From contig DASYCO010000017.1 of assembly GCA_036500145.1 (NCBI GenBank), forward strand, positions 1-33,813: a DNA stretch of 33,813 nt. Reading direction: 5' to 3'. Position 1 is the stretch's first letter, and each line of letters opens with the position of its first letter. A program made the position numbers and the translations under genes. A model generated the notes under the pieces. That model was given only the letters and a program-made list of their open reading frames with translations. It did not search any database and was not told the origin of the DNA. Positions 1 through 9,957 of this stretch are shown one piece after another. This DNA is from CAMAVH01 sp036500145. GTDB lineage: Bacteria > Pseudomonadota > Alphaproteobacteria > SMXQ01.

Positions 1-28
1 CCCCGTGACGACGGGGCCTTTTTTCTTT
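1..28 (+). terminator. Rho-independent terminator at left edge
   Basis: A perfect 6-bp stem (CCCCGT at 1-6, ACGGGG at 11-16, loop GACG) is followed by CC and a T-rich tract (about 19-29). The T tract lies on the plus strand, so it would end a plus-strand gene lying to the left of the window. The same hairpin sits just past the stop codon of the minus-strand ATPase gene and may serve both directions. The stem may continue beyond the edge. Confidence 0.65.
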
Positions 29-984
29 TCAGATTTCGTCTTTGCGGATGCAGGCGGCGATGTGATCGTCCCGCGACGCCCCGACCTTCTCCAGCGGCGG
101 CACCGCGGCCTTGCACGCCTCGATGGCGAACGGGCAGCGCGGATGGAACGGGCAGCCCGGCGGCGGCGACAGCGCGCTGGGGGTTTCGCCCTTGAGCGGC
201 TCGCCGTGGTGGCGCTTCTCGGGGTCCGGCACCGGAATCGCGGCAATCAACGCGCGGGTATAGGGATGCGCCGGCTTGGCGAAGACCTGTTCCGCCGGGC
301 CCTTCTCCACGATTCGTCCCAGATACATGATGGCGATGGTGTCGCTGATGTGTTCCACCACCGACAGATCGTGGCTGATGAAGATATAGGTCAGGCCCCG
401 CTCCCGCTGCAGGCGCACCATCAGGTTCAGGACCTGGCTGCGGACCGAAACATCGAGCGCCGACACCGGCTCGTCGGCGATCACCAGCTTGGGGTCGAGG
501 GTCAAGGCCCGGGCGATGCCGATGCGCTGACGCTGGCCGCCGGAGAATTCGTGCGGATGGCGGCTGAGCATCTCCGGGCGCAGGCCGACGCGCTCGGCGA
601 GCGCCACGACGGCGTCGCGCCGCTCGCGCGGGTTGCCGATGCCATGCACGCTCAGCGGCTCTTCGATGATGCGGCCCACGCGCAGGCGCGGGTTGAGCGA
701 AGCGTAGGGATCCTGGAAGATCATCTGCAGGCGCGCGCGGTGGCGGCGCATCTCGCGGCGGCTGGCGCCGGCGATCTCCGTGCCGTCGAGCTTCACGCTG
801 CCTGCGGTCGGCTTCACGAGGCCGACGATGGTCTTGCCGAGCGTCGACTTGCCGCAGCCCGATTCGCCGACGAGGCCGAGCGTCTCGCCCTTCTGCAGAT
901 CCAGGCTGACGCCGTCGACGGCATGCACCGTGCCCTGCGGCGTCTGGAAATGCACGACGATGCCGGCGAGGGACAGGAGCGCGC

Positions 985-988
<4 letters not shown>
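29..988 (-). CDS. Oligopeptide/dipeptide ABC transporter ATPase (DppF/OppF type)
   Basis: This is one of the two cytoplasmic ATPases driving a peptide/nickel-class importer. The 319-aa protein has a Walker A motif GESGCGKST at about residues 41-49, the ABC signature FSGGQRQR at about 148-155 and Walker B LVIADEP at about 168-174. Its C-terminal tail is the Cys-rich oligo_HPY extension (CPFHPRCPF) typical of DppD/DppF-type subunits, not of other ABC ATPases. It is the last gene of a five-gene minus-strand operon. Its ATG overlaps the end of the upstream ATPase gene by 4 nt (ATGA), which suggests translational coupling. The exact solute (peptide, nickel, opine or glutathione) cannot be told from the ATPase. 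Confidence 0.95.
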
Positions 989-1983
<995 letters not shown>

Positions 1984-1990
1984 CGCCCGC

Positions 1991-2833
1991 CTACCGGTTC
2001 TTCAGGCGCGGGTTGAGCGCGTCGTTCAGCCCCTCGCCGACGAGGTTGAGGGCGAGCACGGTGATCAGGATGGCGACGCCGGGCAGGGCGCTCATGTACC
2101 AGGCGGTGCGCATGGCCTCGCGGCCGATGCCGATCATGGTGCCCCAGCTCATCAGGTTGGGGTCGCCGAGGCCGAGGAACGACAGTCCCGATTCGGTGAG
2201 GATGGCGGAGGCCACCATGACCGACGACATGACGATGATCGGCGGCAGGCAGTTGGGCAGGATCTGGCGGAAGATGATGCGCGTCTCGCCCATGCCGATG
2301 ACGACGCAGGACTGCACGAACTCGCGCTCGCGCAGCGACAGGAACTCGGCGCGGACGAGGCGCGCGATGGCGGGCCAGGTGACGGCGCTGATCGCCAGCA
2401 CGATGGTGCTGAGCGACGGCTTGAAGATGGCGACCAGCACGACGGCGAGGAGGAAGGTCGGCACCGTCTGGAAGATTTCGGTGACGCGCATCAGCACGTC
2501 GTCGATCCAGCCGCGGAAGTAGCCGGCGAGCGCGCCGACGGTGACGCCGATGCCGAGCGCGGCGATGGTCGCCGAAAAGCCGATCAGCAGCGACACGCGC
2601 GAGCCGTGCACGATGCCGGTCAGGATGTCGCGCCCGAGCACGTCGGAGCCGAGCGGGAACTCGATGTCGGTGCCGGGCCAGAGGAAGGGCTGCGTCACCA
2701 TGTCGAGCGGGTCGCCCGGGATGAACCAGGGGCCGGCCAGCGCCACCAGGGCGACGAAGACGAGCAGGATGAGGCCGATCACCGCCGAGGTCTTGCGGCG
2801 GTAGCGCCGCCAGAAGTCGCGAAAGCCGTCCAT
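1991..2833 (-). CDS. Peptide-class ABC transporter permease (DppC type)
   Basis: This 280-aa inner-membrane permease has a cytoplasmic N-terminus, a first hydrophobic helix at about residues 18-38, the OppC_N-like segment with GTDIEFPLGSDVLGRD, and then five more hydrophobic segments. The binding-protein-dependent transport (EAA) loop lies around EREFVQSCVVIGMG and RQILPNCLPP, where the ATPase docks. The phrase LGSDVLGRDIL is a hallmark of the DppC/OppC half. The gene starts 1 nt after the DppB-type gene stop, in the middle of the operon. The substrate is set by the binding protein, not visible here. Confidence 0.93.
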   Translation of the reverse strand: MDGFRDFWRRYRRKTSAVIGLILLVFVALVALAGPWFIPGDPLDMVTQPFLWPGTDIEFPLGSDVLGRDILTGIVHGSRVSLLIGFSATIAALGIGVTVGALAGYFRGWIDDVLMRVTEIFQTVPTFLLAVVLVAIFKPSLSTIVLAISAVTWPAIARLVRAEFLSLREREFVQSCVVIGMGETRIIFRQILPNCLPPIIVMSSVMVASAILTESGLSFLGLGDPNLMSWGTMIGIGREAMRTAWYMSALPGVAILITVLALNLVGEGLNDALNPRLKNR

Positions 2834-2834
2834 G

Positions 2835-3863
2835 TCACGCCACTTCTATGCGCGGATCGAGCCAGGCGTAGACCAGGTCGGTGACGAGGTTGGCGACGAT
2901 GACGAGGGCGGAGCCGAACAGCAGGATGCCGATCAGCAGGTTGTGGTCGCGCTGCAGGATGGCGTCGAAGGCGAGGCGGCCGAGGCCGGGCCAGCCGAAC
3001 ACGGTCTCGACCAGCACGGCGCCGCCGAGCAGCGCGCCGATCTGCAGGCCGAGCATGGTGACCATCGGCAGGATGGCGTTGGGCAGCACGTGTCGGAAGG
3101 CGATGCGGCGCTGCGACAGGCCCTTGGCCCGCGCCGTGCGGATGTAGTCGAGGCCGTAGATTTCCAGCATCGAGGAGCGCATCAGGCGCGTGTAGACCGC
3201 CATGTGGAACAGGGCGAGGCTGCAGGCCGGCAGGACGAGGTGACGGCCGACGTCGAGCGTCGCCTCGAACCAGTCGTAGTTGGCGGCGATGGTGTACATG
3301 CCATTGCCGGGCAGCAGGTTGAGCTTCACGGTGAACAGCACGATGGCCATAAGGCCGAACCAGAACAGCGGCGTGGCGTAGCAGAGCAGAGCCAGCACCG
3401 AGATGGCGTTGTCGGCGAAGCTGTTGACGCGCCGGGCGGCGAAGACGCCGAGCAGCACGCCCAAGGTGAAGGACAGCAGGATGCTCGCCGTCATGAGCAG
3501 CAGCGTCGCCGGCAGGCGACTCATGATGAGGTCGACGACGGACATGTTGTTGCGGAACGAGAAGCCGAAGTTGAGCTGGGCGGCGTTGACCAGGTAGCGC
3601 ACCATCTGCACGTAGATGGGCTGGTCGAGGCCGTAGGCGTGGCGCAGCTGCTCCACGTATTCCGGGGTGCCGCCGCCGGCTTCGCCGGCCAGCACGTCGA
3701 TGGCGTCGCCCGGCGCCAGATGCAGGATGACGAAGTTGAGAATCACGATGGCGACGAGAGTGAGCGCGGCTTGGCCCAGGCGGCGGACCAGGTAGCGGAC
3801 AAGCCGCTCCCTGCCCGAGCGCCGGGCGGGCGCCGGACGCACGCTCTCTGTCGCCATCGTCAT
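2835..3863 (-). CDS. Peptide-class ABC transporter permease (DppB type)
   Basis: The 342-aa protein has an Arg-rich N-terminal cytoplasmic tail, a first membrane helix at about residues 30-52 (LGQAALTLVAIVILNFVILHL), a periplasmic region with LAPGDAID (DppB/OppB hallmark) and five further helices. The EAA-type loop reads GLDYIRTARAKGLS followed by RHVLPNAILP, matching the family consensus closely. It starts 4 nt after the stop of the binding-protein gene and pairs with the DppC-type permease just downstream to form the channel. Confidence 0.94.
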   Translation of the reverse strand: MTMATESVRPAPARRSGRERLVRYLVRRLGQAALTLVAIVILNFVILHLAPGDAIDVLAGEAGGGTPEYVEQLRHAYGLDQPIYVQMVRYLVNAAQLNFGFSFRNNMSVVDLIMSRLPATLLLMTASILLSFTLGVLLGVFAARRVNSFADNAISVLALLCYATPLFWFGLMAIVLFTVKLNLLPGNGMYTIAANYDWFEATLDVGRHLVLPACSLALFHMAVYTRLMRSSMLEIYGLDYIRTARAKGLSQRRIAFRHVLPNAILPMVTMLGLQIGALLGGAVLVETVFGWPGLGRLAFDAILQRDHNLLIGILLFGSALVIVANLVTDLVYAWLDPRIEVA

Positions 3864-3867
3864 CCGT

Positions 3868-5496
3868 CTATTTTTCCATGTAGACGTCGGCGAAGCTCTC
3901 GTAGGGGCCGAGGCCGGTCGTGTTGAGGTTCTTGATCTTCTTGTCGTAGATCGTGAACCACTGGATGTAGACCAGGCCCATGTTCGGCAGGTCGGTCATG
4001 ACCAGCCGCTGCATGTCCTCATAGAGCTTCTTGCGCTTCGCCGGGTTGTTCTCGATCTGCGCGGATTCCAGGATCTTGTCCATCTCCGGGTTGTTGTAGC
4101 CCGAGCCGTTCGAGTAGCTGACGCCTTTCTGGATCGACTTGCTCCAGTAGAAGCGCTGGATGCCGATGACCGGGTCGGCGATGTTCGACGCGGAGAAGAT
4201 GTTGATGTCGAAGTCGTTGTCGGTCCAGACGCGGCGCAGGTAGGTCGGGTTGTCCGAGTTGCGGATCTCGGCCTGGATGCCGACGCGCTGCAGGCCCTGG
4301 CGCAGCAGCTCGGCGGTCTGGCGGAACATCTCGCCGCTCGGCGACCAGTCGATCGTCACCTTGAAGCGGATGCCGTCCGGACCCTTCTTCATGCCGGCTT
4401 CGTCCAGCAGCTGCTCGGCCTTCTTCAGATCGTAGGGGTACTGCGGGATGTTGGAGGTGTGGAAGTCGGCCTGCTTGTCGGTGATCGGCGAGGTCGCCTT
4501 GGTGGCGAAGCCGAACCACACGTTCTTCACCAGGAAGTCGGTGTTGATGGTGTAGGCGATGGCCTGGCGCACGCGGCGGTCGGCGAGGTAGGGGCGGCGC
4601 AGGTTGAACTCGAGGTAGTTCACCGAGGTGTTGTACTCGTAGCCGGCCGTGGTGACGGCGAGGTTCGGCAGCTTGCTCAGGCGCTCGACGTCGTTCAGCG
4701 GCACGACGTACTGGGTGCCGTACTGCACGGCGCCGCTCTCCAGCGCGACCGCGCGGGCCGAACCGTCCGGGATGATGCGGAAGACGAGGTTGTCGAGGTA
4801 GGGCTTGCCCTTGTCCCAGTAGTCGGGATTGCGCTCGAGCATGATGTAGTTGCCACGTTCCCATTCCTTGAACTTGAACGGGCCGGTGCCGATCGGCTTG
4901 AGGTTGGCCGGGTTCTTGAGCGGGTCGCTGCCCTCGTAGATGTGCTTGGGCATGATCGGCGCTTCGACGCCGGCCAGCGCGCGCATGATGTAGGGCGACG
5001 GCTCGTCGAGCTTGAATACGGCGGTCAGGTCGTCCGGCGTCTCGACGGCGACGAGATGCTGGAAGGTGGCGGTGCCGCGCGAGTGGTACTTCTTCAGGAT
5101 CTCCATGAAGGAGAACTGCACGTCGGCGGAGGTGAAGGGCTTGCCGTCATGCCACTTCACGCCGGGGCGGAGCTTGAAGGTGATGGTCTTGCCGTCGGCG
5201 CTCTGGTTCCAGGACACGGCGAGCTGCGGCAGCATCTTGAACTTGGGGTCGTAGGTGACGAGCCCTTCGAACATCTTGGGCGAGACGGCGGCGACCGGCG
5301 ATGAGCTGTTGACGCCGGAGACGAGGACGGCCGGCTCGGGGTTCAGGATCATCGAGAGCGTGCCGCCGCGCACGGGCTGGCCCTGGGCTGCGGCCGGACC
5401 GGCGGCGGCGAGGCCGGCGACGAGCGCCAGGGCGCCGAGGAGGGCCTTGCCGCCCGTCAAAAGGCGTGGCGCGAAGCGCGTGGCAGTGAAGGTCAT
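3868..5496 (-). CDS. Peptide-class ABC transporter substrate-binding protein (SBP_bac_5)
   Basis: The 542-aa periplasmic binding protein is of the large family-5 (DppA/OppA/NikA) type. I chose the ATG at 5494-5496 because AAGGAAG lies 6-7 nt upstream and the protein then opens with a Sec signal peptide (basic start, hydrophobic GALALVAGLAAAG, cleavage near PAAAQ-GQ). An in-frame extension to 5577 lacks such features. Family features include GGTL near the mature N-terminus, KFTLR-like KITFKLRPGVKWHDGKPFTS, IGTGPFKF, and RRVRQAIAYTINTD. It is the first gene of the five-gene transporter operon. A promoter and paired operator-like repeats lie just upstream. Confidence 0.94.
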   Translation of the reverse strand: MTFTATRFAPRLLTGGKALLGALALVAGLAAAGPAAAQGQPVRGGTLSMILNPEPAVLVSGVNSSSPVAAVSPKMFEGLVTYDPKFKMLPQLAVSWNQSADGKTITFKLRPGVKWHDGKPFTSADVQFSFMEILKKYHSRGTATFQHLVAVETPDDLTAVFKLDEPSPYIMRALAGVEAPIMPKHIYEGSDPLKNPANLKPIGTGPFKFKEWERGNYIMLERNPDYWDKGKPYLDNLVFRIIPDGSARAVALESGAVQYGTQYVVPLNDVERLSKLPNLAVTTAGYEYNTSVNYLEFNLRRPYLADRRVRQAIAYTINTDFLVKNVWFGFATKATSPITDKQADFHTSNIPQYPYDLKKAEQLLDEAGMKKGPDGIRFKVTIDWSPSGEMFRQTAELLRQGLQRVGIQAEIRNSDNPTYLRRVWTDNDFDINIFSASNIADPVIGIQRFYWSKSIQKGVSYSNGSGYNNPEMDKILESAQIENNPAKRKKLYEDMQRLVMTDLPNMGLVYIQWFTIYDKKIKNLNTTGLGPYESFADVYMEK

Positions 5497-5563
5497 CAGG
5501 TCTTCCTTTCCGTCGAAGCTTGCAAGCTGCGGATCGGGCGGTGTCGCCCCCCGAAATTCAAGC

Positions 5564-5656
5564 TTCCGAACTATCACGCGCCGGGCCGCGAGGGAATATG
5601 CGGCGATTCGATCTAAAATGTCAGATTGGCTTTTGTGAAATAGGATAGTTCCGAAC
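5564..5656. promoter_or_regulatory. Inverted pair of operator-like sites around the peptide-transporter promoter
   Basis: TTCCGAACTATC at 5564-5575 and GATAGTTCCGAA at 5644-5655 form an inverted repeat with one central mismatch; the octamer TTCCGAAC is also present in direct orientation at both sites. Their centres are about 80 bp apart and they flank the candidate promoter at 5595-5624. This is the layout expected for a dimeric regulator acting at two sites. No regulator gene lies next to it, so the protein that binds is unknown. The rest of the 352-nt divergent gap (5497-5848) shows nothing else I can name. Confidence 0.45.
5595..5624 (-). promoter_or_regulatory. Candidate sigma70-type promoter for the peptide transporter operon
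   Basis: On the minus strand, a CTGACA box (plus-strand 5619-5624) and a CATATT box (5595-5600) are separated by 18 nt. Each matches the consensus at four or five of six positions. They sit about 100 nt upstream of the binding-protein start and between the two operator-like repeats. Confidence 0.35.
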
Positions 5657-5848
5657 AGGTCTTGTCAAGCCGCCTTTCCCGCGCGCGCCCAAGCCGCCGC
5701 CAAGCGCGGCGCGGCTGGTCATTTCCTAGCCAGCGGATACAGATTGATGCGGAATCTTGCCGTTGCGCGCGCAAGAGAGATGCTTTCATTTTAGGTCAGG
5801 GAAAATAAAGACGCGCATTCCAAGCGCCGTACAGGGTGGGGCCGTTCA

Positions 5849-7084
5849 GTGACCGATGAGAAACCGGAGATCGCCGCAGCCGCGCCGCCGCGTCGCGTGC
5901 TCTATGCCGCCTACGGAGCGGGCCTGTTCGGCATCGCGCTGACCGACATCTACGCGCTCATCATTCCGCTGCTGGCCCTGTCGCTCGGGTCGTCGCCGAC
6001 CGAAGTCGGCCTGCTGATCGGCGCACGCTCGATCCTGCCGCTGTTCCTGTCGATCCACGGCGGCGCGCTGATGGACCGCCTGGGCAGCCGGCGCGTCACC
6101 CTGTTCGGCACGGCCGCCGCCGCCGTCATGGCGGTGATGTTCCCGTCGACCTCCTGGTTTCCGTTCCTGCTGCTGCTGCAGGCTTTCTCCGGCCTTTTCC
6201 TTAACCTGAACTGGATCGGCGCGCAGACGCTGATCGCCCAGGTCTGCCACGGCGACGCGGTGACGCTCGGCCGCTTCAACTTCGTCGTGCGCGGCGGCAC
6301 GATCGCGGCCCCGGTCATCGCCGGGGCCTTGTGGGACTTCGGCGGCGCCTGGCCGACCTTCCTGATGGTGGCGCTCTGCGCCTTGAGCATGCACATGCTG
6401 GTGCGCCTGGTGCCGGAGCCAGACGCCGAGCGCTTCGACGGCCAGCCGAAGCCCTCGATCTGGGCGGCGCTGCCGCGCATCGAGGACTACACGCGCTCTT
6501 TCGCCATCATGGTGGTGCCGGTGATCGCCTTCACGGTGATCGTCTCGGGCCTGCGCAACGGCTCGACCGGCATCCAGACGTCGCTCTACGTCGTCTACCT
6601 CGAGCAGCTGGGCTACCAGGGCACCATGATCGGCGTGCTGTTCTCGGCGCTCGAGATCACCATCGGCCTCGCTTCCCTCGTCGTCGGCGCGGCGCGCAAG
6701 CTCGGCCGGCCCGAATGGGTGCTGCTCGGCACGACGGTGGTGAGCATCGCCACCATTTCGGTGACGCCGCTGCTCGGCGGCGTCTTCCTGCTGATGGTGC
6801 TGATGCAGATGCTGCGCGGCGTCTCGCAGGGGCTGATGCAGCCGCTGATGTTCTCGATCCAGTCGGCGGCGGCGGGCCGCGAGAACCAGGGCGCGGTGGT
6901 CGGCCTGCGCATCACCGCCAACCGCGTCTGCGGCGCGGTGCTGCCGCCGATCATGGGCTTCCTCGCCGACCACTACAGCATCGAGGCGAGCTTCCTGCTG
7001 ACGGGCCTGCTCTTGCTGATCGGCTGCGCCGCGCTGGCGGCGCTGGTCATCCGCAAGCCGGAATTCCGCATCGCGCAGAAATGA
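5849..7084 (+). CDS. Major facilitator superfamily transporter
   Basis: The 411-aa protein has about twelve hydrophobic helices split by a cytoplasmic loop around residues 190-215 (EPDAERFDGQPKPS). Loop 2-3 carries an MFS motif A, GGALMDRLGSRRV, with the Asp-Arg and Arg-Arg pairs. The start is GTG, preceded by a G-rich GGGTGGGG stretch; no ATG fits better. It is probably an exporter of the drug/metabolite type, but the substrate is not readable. It stands alone on the plus strand, divergent from the peptide transporter, and its stop codon lies one base from the stop of the convergent flavoprotein gene. Confidence 0.88.
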   Translation: MTDEKPEIAAAAPPRRVLYAAYGAGLFGIALTDIYALIIPLLALSLGSSPTEVGLLIGARSILPLFLSIHGGALMDRLGSRRVTLFGTAAAAVMAVMFPSTSWFPFLLLLQAFSGLFLNLNWIGAQTLIAQVCHGDAVTLGRFNFVVRGGTIAAPVIAGALWDFGGAWPTFLMVALCALSMHMLVRLVPEPDAERFDGQPKPSIWAALPRIEDYTRSFAIMVVPVIAFTVIVSGLRNGSTGIQTSLYVVYLEQLGYQGTMIGVLFSALEITIGLASLVVGAARKLGRPEWVLLGTTVVSIATISVTPLLGGVFLLMVLMQMLRGVSQGLMQPLMFSIQSAAAGRENQGAVVGLRITANRVCGAVLPPIMGFLADHYSIEASFLLTGLLLLIGCAALAALVIRKPEFRIAQK

Positions 7085-7085
7085 G

Positions 7086-8273
7086 CTAGGCGGCTTGCCC
7101 GGCGCACCAGCCGCTCGACCAGGCCCACTGGAAGTTGTAGCCGCCGAGCCAGCCGGTGACGTCGACGGCTTCGCCGATGGCGTAGAGACCCGGCACCTTG
7201 CGCGATTCCATCGTCTTCGACGACAGCTCGGCGGTGTCGATGCCGCCCAGCGTCACTTCCGCCTTGGCGTAGCCCTCCGTGCCGCTCGGCACGAAGCGCC
7301 AGCGCTTCAGCCTGTCCTCGATGCGCGCGATCTGCGCGTCGGAGAGCGCCGCCATCAGCGGATTGGCCAGGCCACCTTCGATCAAGGCGAGGACGAAGCG
7401 GCCCGGCAGCAGCTCAGACAGAATGGTTTTCAGCTCGGCCTTGTGCCGCGACCGACGGCGGTCCTTCAGCAGCGCGGCGAGATCGAGGCCGGGCAGGGCG
7501 TCGAGCAAAAGCGCCTCGCCGTCGCGCCAGTAGGACGAGATTTGCAGGATCGCCGGGCCGGACAGGCCGCGATGGGTGAACAGCGCCGCCTCGCGGAACG
7601 AGCGCTTGCCGCAGGCGGCGACGGCGTCGAACGACAGGCCGCTGAGCGGCTGCATCAGCGCGAGGTCGTCGCCCGCCGCCTTGAGCGGCACGAGGCCGGG
7701 GCGCAGTTCGGTGACGGCGAGGTCGAAGCGCCGCGCCATGCGATGCGCGAAGTCGGTGGCGCCCATCTTGGGAATGGACAGCCCGCCGGTCGCCAGCACC
7801 AGCGATTCGGCCTCGAAGGCGCCGCCCTGCGGGCTCTCGATGTGGAAGCGCTCGCCCTTGCTGACGTCGGTCACGCGGTGCTGCAGGCGGATGTCGACCT
7901 GGCCGGCGGCGCATTCGGCGAGCAGCATGGCGACGATCTGGCGCGCCGAGCCGTCGCAGAACAGCTGGCCGAGCGTCTTCTCGTGGTAGGCGATGCCGTG
8001 CTTCTCGACCAGGGCGATGAAGTCCCGCTGGGTGTAGCGCGACAGGGCCGACTTGCAGAAATGCGGGTTGGCGGAGAGGAAGCGCTCGGACGCGGCGTCG
8101 CGGTTGGTGAAGTTGCAGCGGCCGCCGCCGGAGATCAGGATCTTCGCCCCGGCCTGCTCGCCATGCTCGAGCAGCAGCACGCGCCGGCCGCGCTGGGCGG
8201 CCGTCAGCGCGCACATCAGGCCGGCGGCGCCGGCGCCGATGATCGCGACGTCGAAGGAGGCGGGAGCGGTCAA
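7086..8273 (-). CDS. HI0933/YhiN (BaiN-like) family FAD-dependent oxidoreductase
   Basis: The 395-aa protein starts with a Rossmann dinucleotide-binding motif, VAIIGAGAAGLMCA (about residues 9-22), followed by the family signature KILISGGGRCNFTN (about 45-58). The C-terminus contains GLYAIGEAVDVTGWLGGYNFQWAW, the second FAD-contact stretch. These features define the HI0933/YhiN flavoproteins, whose members are mostly uncharacterised; one (BaiN) is described as reducing bile-acid intermediates, but this does not transfer to the present protein. The gene is monocistronic on the minus strand. Length and motifs are intact. Confidence 0.9.
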   Translation of the reverse strand: MTAPASFDVAIIGAGAAGLMCALTAAQRGRRVLLLEHGEQAGAKILISGGGRCNFTNRDAASERFLSANPHFCKSALSRYTQRDFIALVEKHGIAYHEKTLGQLFCDGSARQIVAMLLAECAAGQVDIRLQHRVTDVSKGERFHIESPQGGAFEAESLVLATGGLSIPKMGATDFAHRMARRFDLAVTELRPGLVPLKAAGDDLALMQPLSGLSFDAVAACGKRSFREAALFTHRGLSGPAILQISSYWRDGEALLLDALPGLDLAALLKDRRRSRHKAELKTILSELLPGRFVLALIEGGLANPLMAALSDAQIARIEDRLKRWRFVPSGTEGYAKAEVTLGGIDTAELSSKTMESRKVPGLYAIGEAVDVTGWLGGYNFQWAWSSGWCAGQAA

Positions 8274-8416
8274 ATTGTCGGGACGAGGCTGGTTGCGGGG
8301 CCCTTCTCATAGCAACCGGCGGCCGAAAGGTCACGTTCGCGCGAAGGCCCTTGGCAAAAGCCGCGATTCACCCCACTTCTGGGGGGCTTCGCAAAATCAA
8401 GAACAGGGAGTTTCCC

Positions 8417-9064
8417 ATGTGGCCGTTCAGCGCGACCAAGCAGACCCCCATGACCGCCGACAGCGCCTTGCCCGGGCGCGACGCCCCGATCCCGACCTCC
8501 GCGACCCATTTCATCAACGGCCATCCCCTGAAGCCGCCGTTCCCGCCCGGCCTGGAGACGGCCGTCTTCGGCATGGGCTGCTTCTGGGGCGCCGAGCGCC
8601 TGTTCTGGCAGACGCCGGGCGTCTACAGCACGGCGGTCGGCTATGCCGCCGGCTTCACCAAGAACCCGACCTATGACGAGGTCTGTTCCGGGCGCACCGG
8701 CCACGGCGAAGTGGTCCAGGTGGTCTACGATCCCAAGGCCGTCTCCTACGCCGACCTGCTGAAGATCTTCTGGGAAAGCCACGACCCGACCCAGGGCGAC
8801 CGCCAGGGCAACGACGTCGGCACCCAGTACCGCTCCGGCATCTACACGACGACGCCGGAGCAGCGCCGCCTCGCCGAGGCTTCGAAGGCTGATTACGAAA
8901 CGGCCCTCAAGAACAAGGGCCGTGGCGCCATCACGACCGAGATCCTCGACGCGCCGCCGTTCTACTACGCCGAGGGCTACCATCAGCAGTATCTCGGCAA
9001 GAACCCGAACGGCTACTGCGGCCTCGGCGGCACCGGCGTGACCTGCCCGCTGCCGCGTGCCTAA
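8417..9064 (+). CDS. msrA: Peptide-methionine (S)-S-oxide reductase MsrA
   Basis: This enzyme repairs oxidised methionine by reducing the S-epimer of methionine sulfoxide, with thioredoxin as electron source. The 215-aa protein has the catalytic motif GCFWGAE at about residues 54-60, where Cys is the nucleophile, and the substrate-pocket residues in the same stretch. Two C-terminal cysteines, in GYCGLGG and GVTCP, match the resolving cysteines of the long (E. coli-like) MsrA form. I chose the ATG at 8417 because AGGGAG lies 6 nt upstream; a TTG at 8351 is in frame but has no ribosome site. A hairpin (CCCCA/TGGGG, 8371-8384) lies in the likely leader. Confidence 0.96.
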   Translation: MWPFSATKQTPMTADSALPGRDAPIPTSATHFINGHPLKPPFPPGLETAVFGMGCFWGAERLFWQTPGVYSTAVGYAAGFTKNPTYDEVCSGRTGHGEVVQVVYDPKAVSYADLLKIFWESHDPTQGDRQGNDVGTQYRSGIYTTTPEQRRLAEASKADYETALKNKGRGAITTEILDAPPFYYAEGYHQQYLGKNPNGYCGLGGTGVTCPLPRA

Positions 9065-9240
9065 GGGATCTCGTTCACAAGCGAGAGATTAAGACTGCGA
9101 AGAGGCGCCATTTCCGGTAGTGGATGTTTCATCCCCTGCCGGATTCGGCGCTTTCGTTTTTCGGGCGACGCCGAGCGAAGCTCGGTGCTGAATCCGTGCG
9201 CCGGAACGCACGTTGAATTGCAGCCCGAGGAAGATTGCGA

Positions 9241-9798
9241 ATGCCGAATGAGGATCGCGCCAAGACCATTCGCGCCAGGACGCCGGAATCGGCGGCCATG
9301 CTGGCGAACGTCAAGCGAGCGATGGCGCTCACCGCCAAGCTCAATCGTCTGACGTTCGACGACGCCGACGAAGTTCGGGCCCTGTTCAGCGAGCTTATCG
9401 GCAAGAAGGTGGACGAGAGCTTTTTGCTGCTTCCGCCGTTCTATACCGCGGGCGGCGACGAAATCCGCGTCGGCCGCAATGTATTCGTCAACCAGAACTG
9501 CACGTTCTACGACCTGGGTGGCCTCGACATTGCGGACAATGTGATGATCGGGCCCAACGTGAGCATCATCACGACGGGTCATCCCCTCGAACCTTCGCAG
9601 CGACGCGCCGCCACGATCGGAAGACCCATCGTGATCGAGAAGAACGTGTGGATCGCGGCCGGCGCGACCGTCGTCGGCGGCGTCACTGTCGGCGAGAACT
9701 CGGTCATCGCGGCAGGTTCGGTCGTCACCAAGGACGTTCCCCCGAATACCCTCGTCGGCGGAAACCCGGCGAAGGCGATTCGTTCGATTGGCGACTGA
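9241..9798 (+). CDS. Left-handed beta-helix O-acetyltransferase (maltose/galactoside acetyltransferase family)
   Basis: The 185-aa protein has an N-terminal helical segment (MALTAKLNRLTF...) of the Mac domain type, then hexapeptide repeats forming a left-handed beta-helix (IRVGRN, VFVNQN, VMIGPN, VWIAAG, VTVGEN, VIAAGS). The loop ITTGHP contains the catalytic histidine seen in galactoside/maltose acetyltransferases, and the end has the family signature VTKDVPPNTLVGGNPAK. It most likely transfers acetyl from acetyl-CoA to a sugar hydroxyl in the cytoplasm; the real acceptor is unknown. The ATG at 9241 is supported by GAGGAAG 7 nt upstream. Composition is slightly less GC-rich than neighbours. 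Confidence 0.9.
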   Translation: MPNEDRAKTIRARTPESAAMLANVKRAMALTAKLNRLTFDDADEVRALFSELIGKKVDESFLLLPPFYTAGGDEIRVGRNVFVNQNCTFYDLGGLDIADNVMIGPNVSIITTGHPLEPSQRRAATIGRPIVIEKNVWIAAGATVVGGVTVGENSVIAAGSVVTKDVPPNTLVGGNPAKAIRSIGD

Positions 9799-9802
9799 GA
9801 AG

Positions 9803-9822
9803 CCCCGCGGCGCGCCGAGGGG
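9803..9822 (+). terminator. Terminator-like hairpin after the acetyltransferase gene
   Basis: CCCC-G-CGGCGCGCCG-A-GGGG is a near-perfect 20-nt dyad that starts 4 nt after the stop codon at 9798. No T tract follows, so it may be an RNA-stabilising or Rho-assisted end rather than a classical terminator. The rest of the gap to 9957 holds a 12-nt palindrome (TAGCGCGCGCTA, 9870-9881) and a small hairpin at 9931-9943. Confidence 0.4.
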
Positions 9823-9957
9823 AGCCTCAAGCTGGCCCGTTAACGCATTTCCTATGGTGTTCCTCCCACTAGCGCGCGCTATGATTCGCGCCATCCTCTA
9901 GGGGACAATAACAAGCACAAGAACGACCGACGCCCTTAGGGCGCGCGAGGAGGGGCA

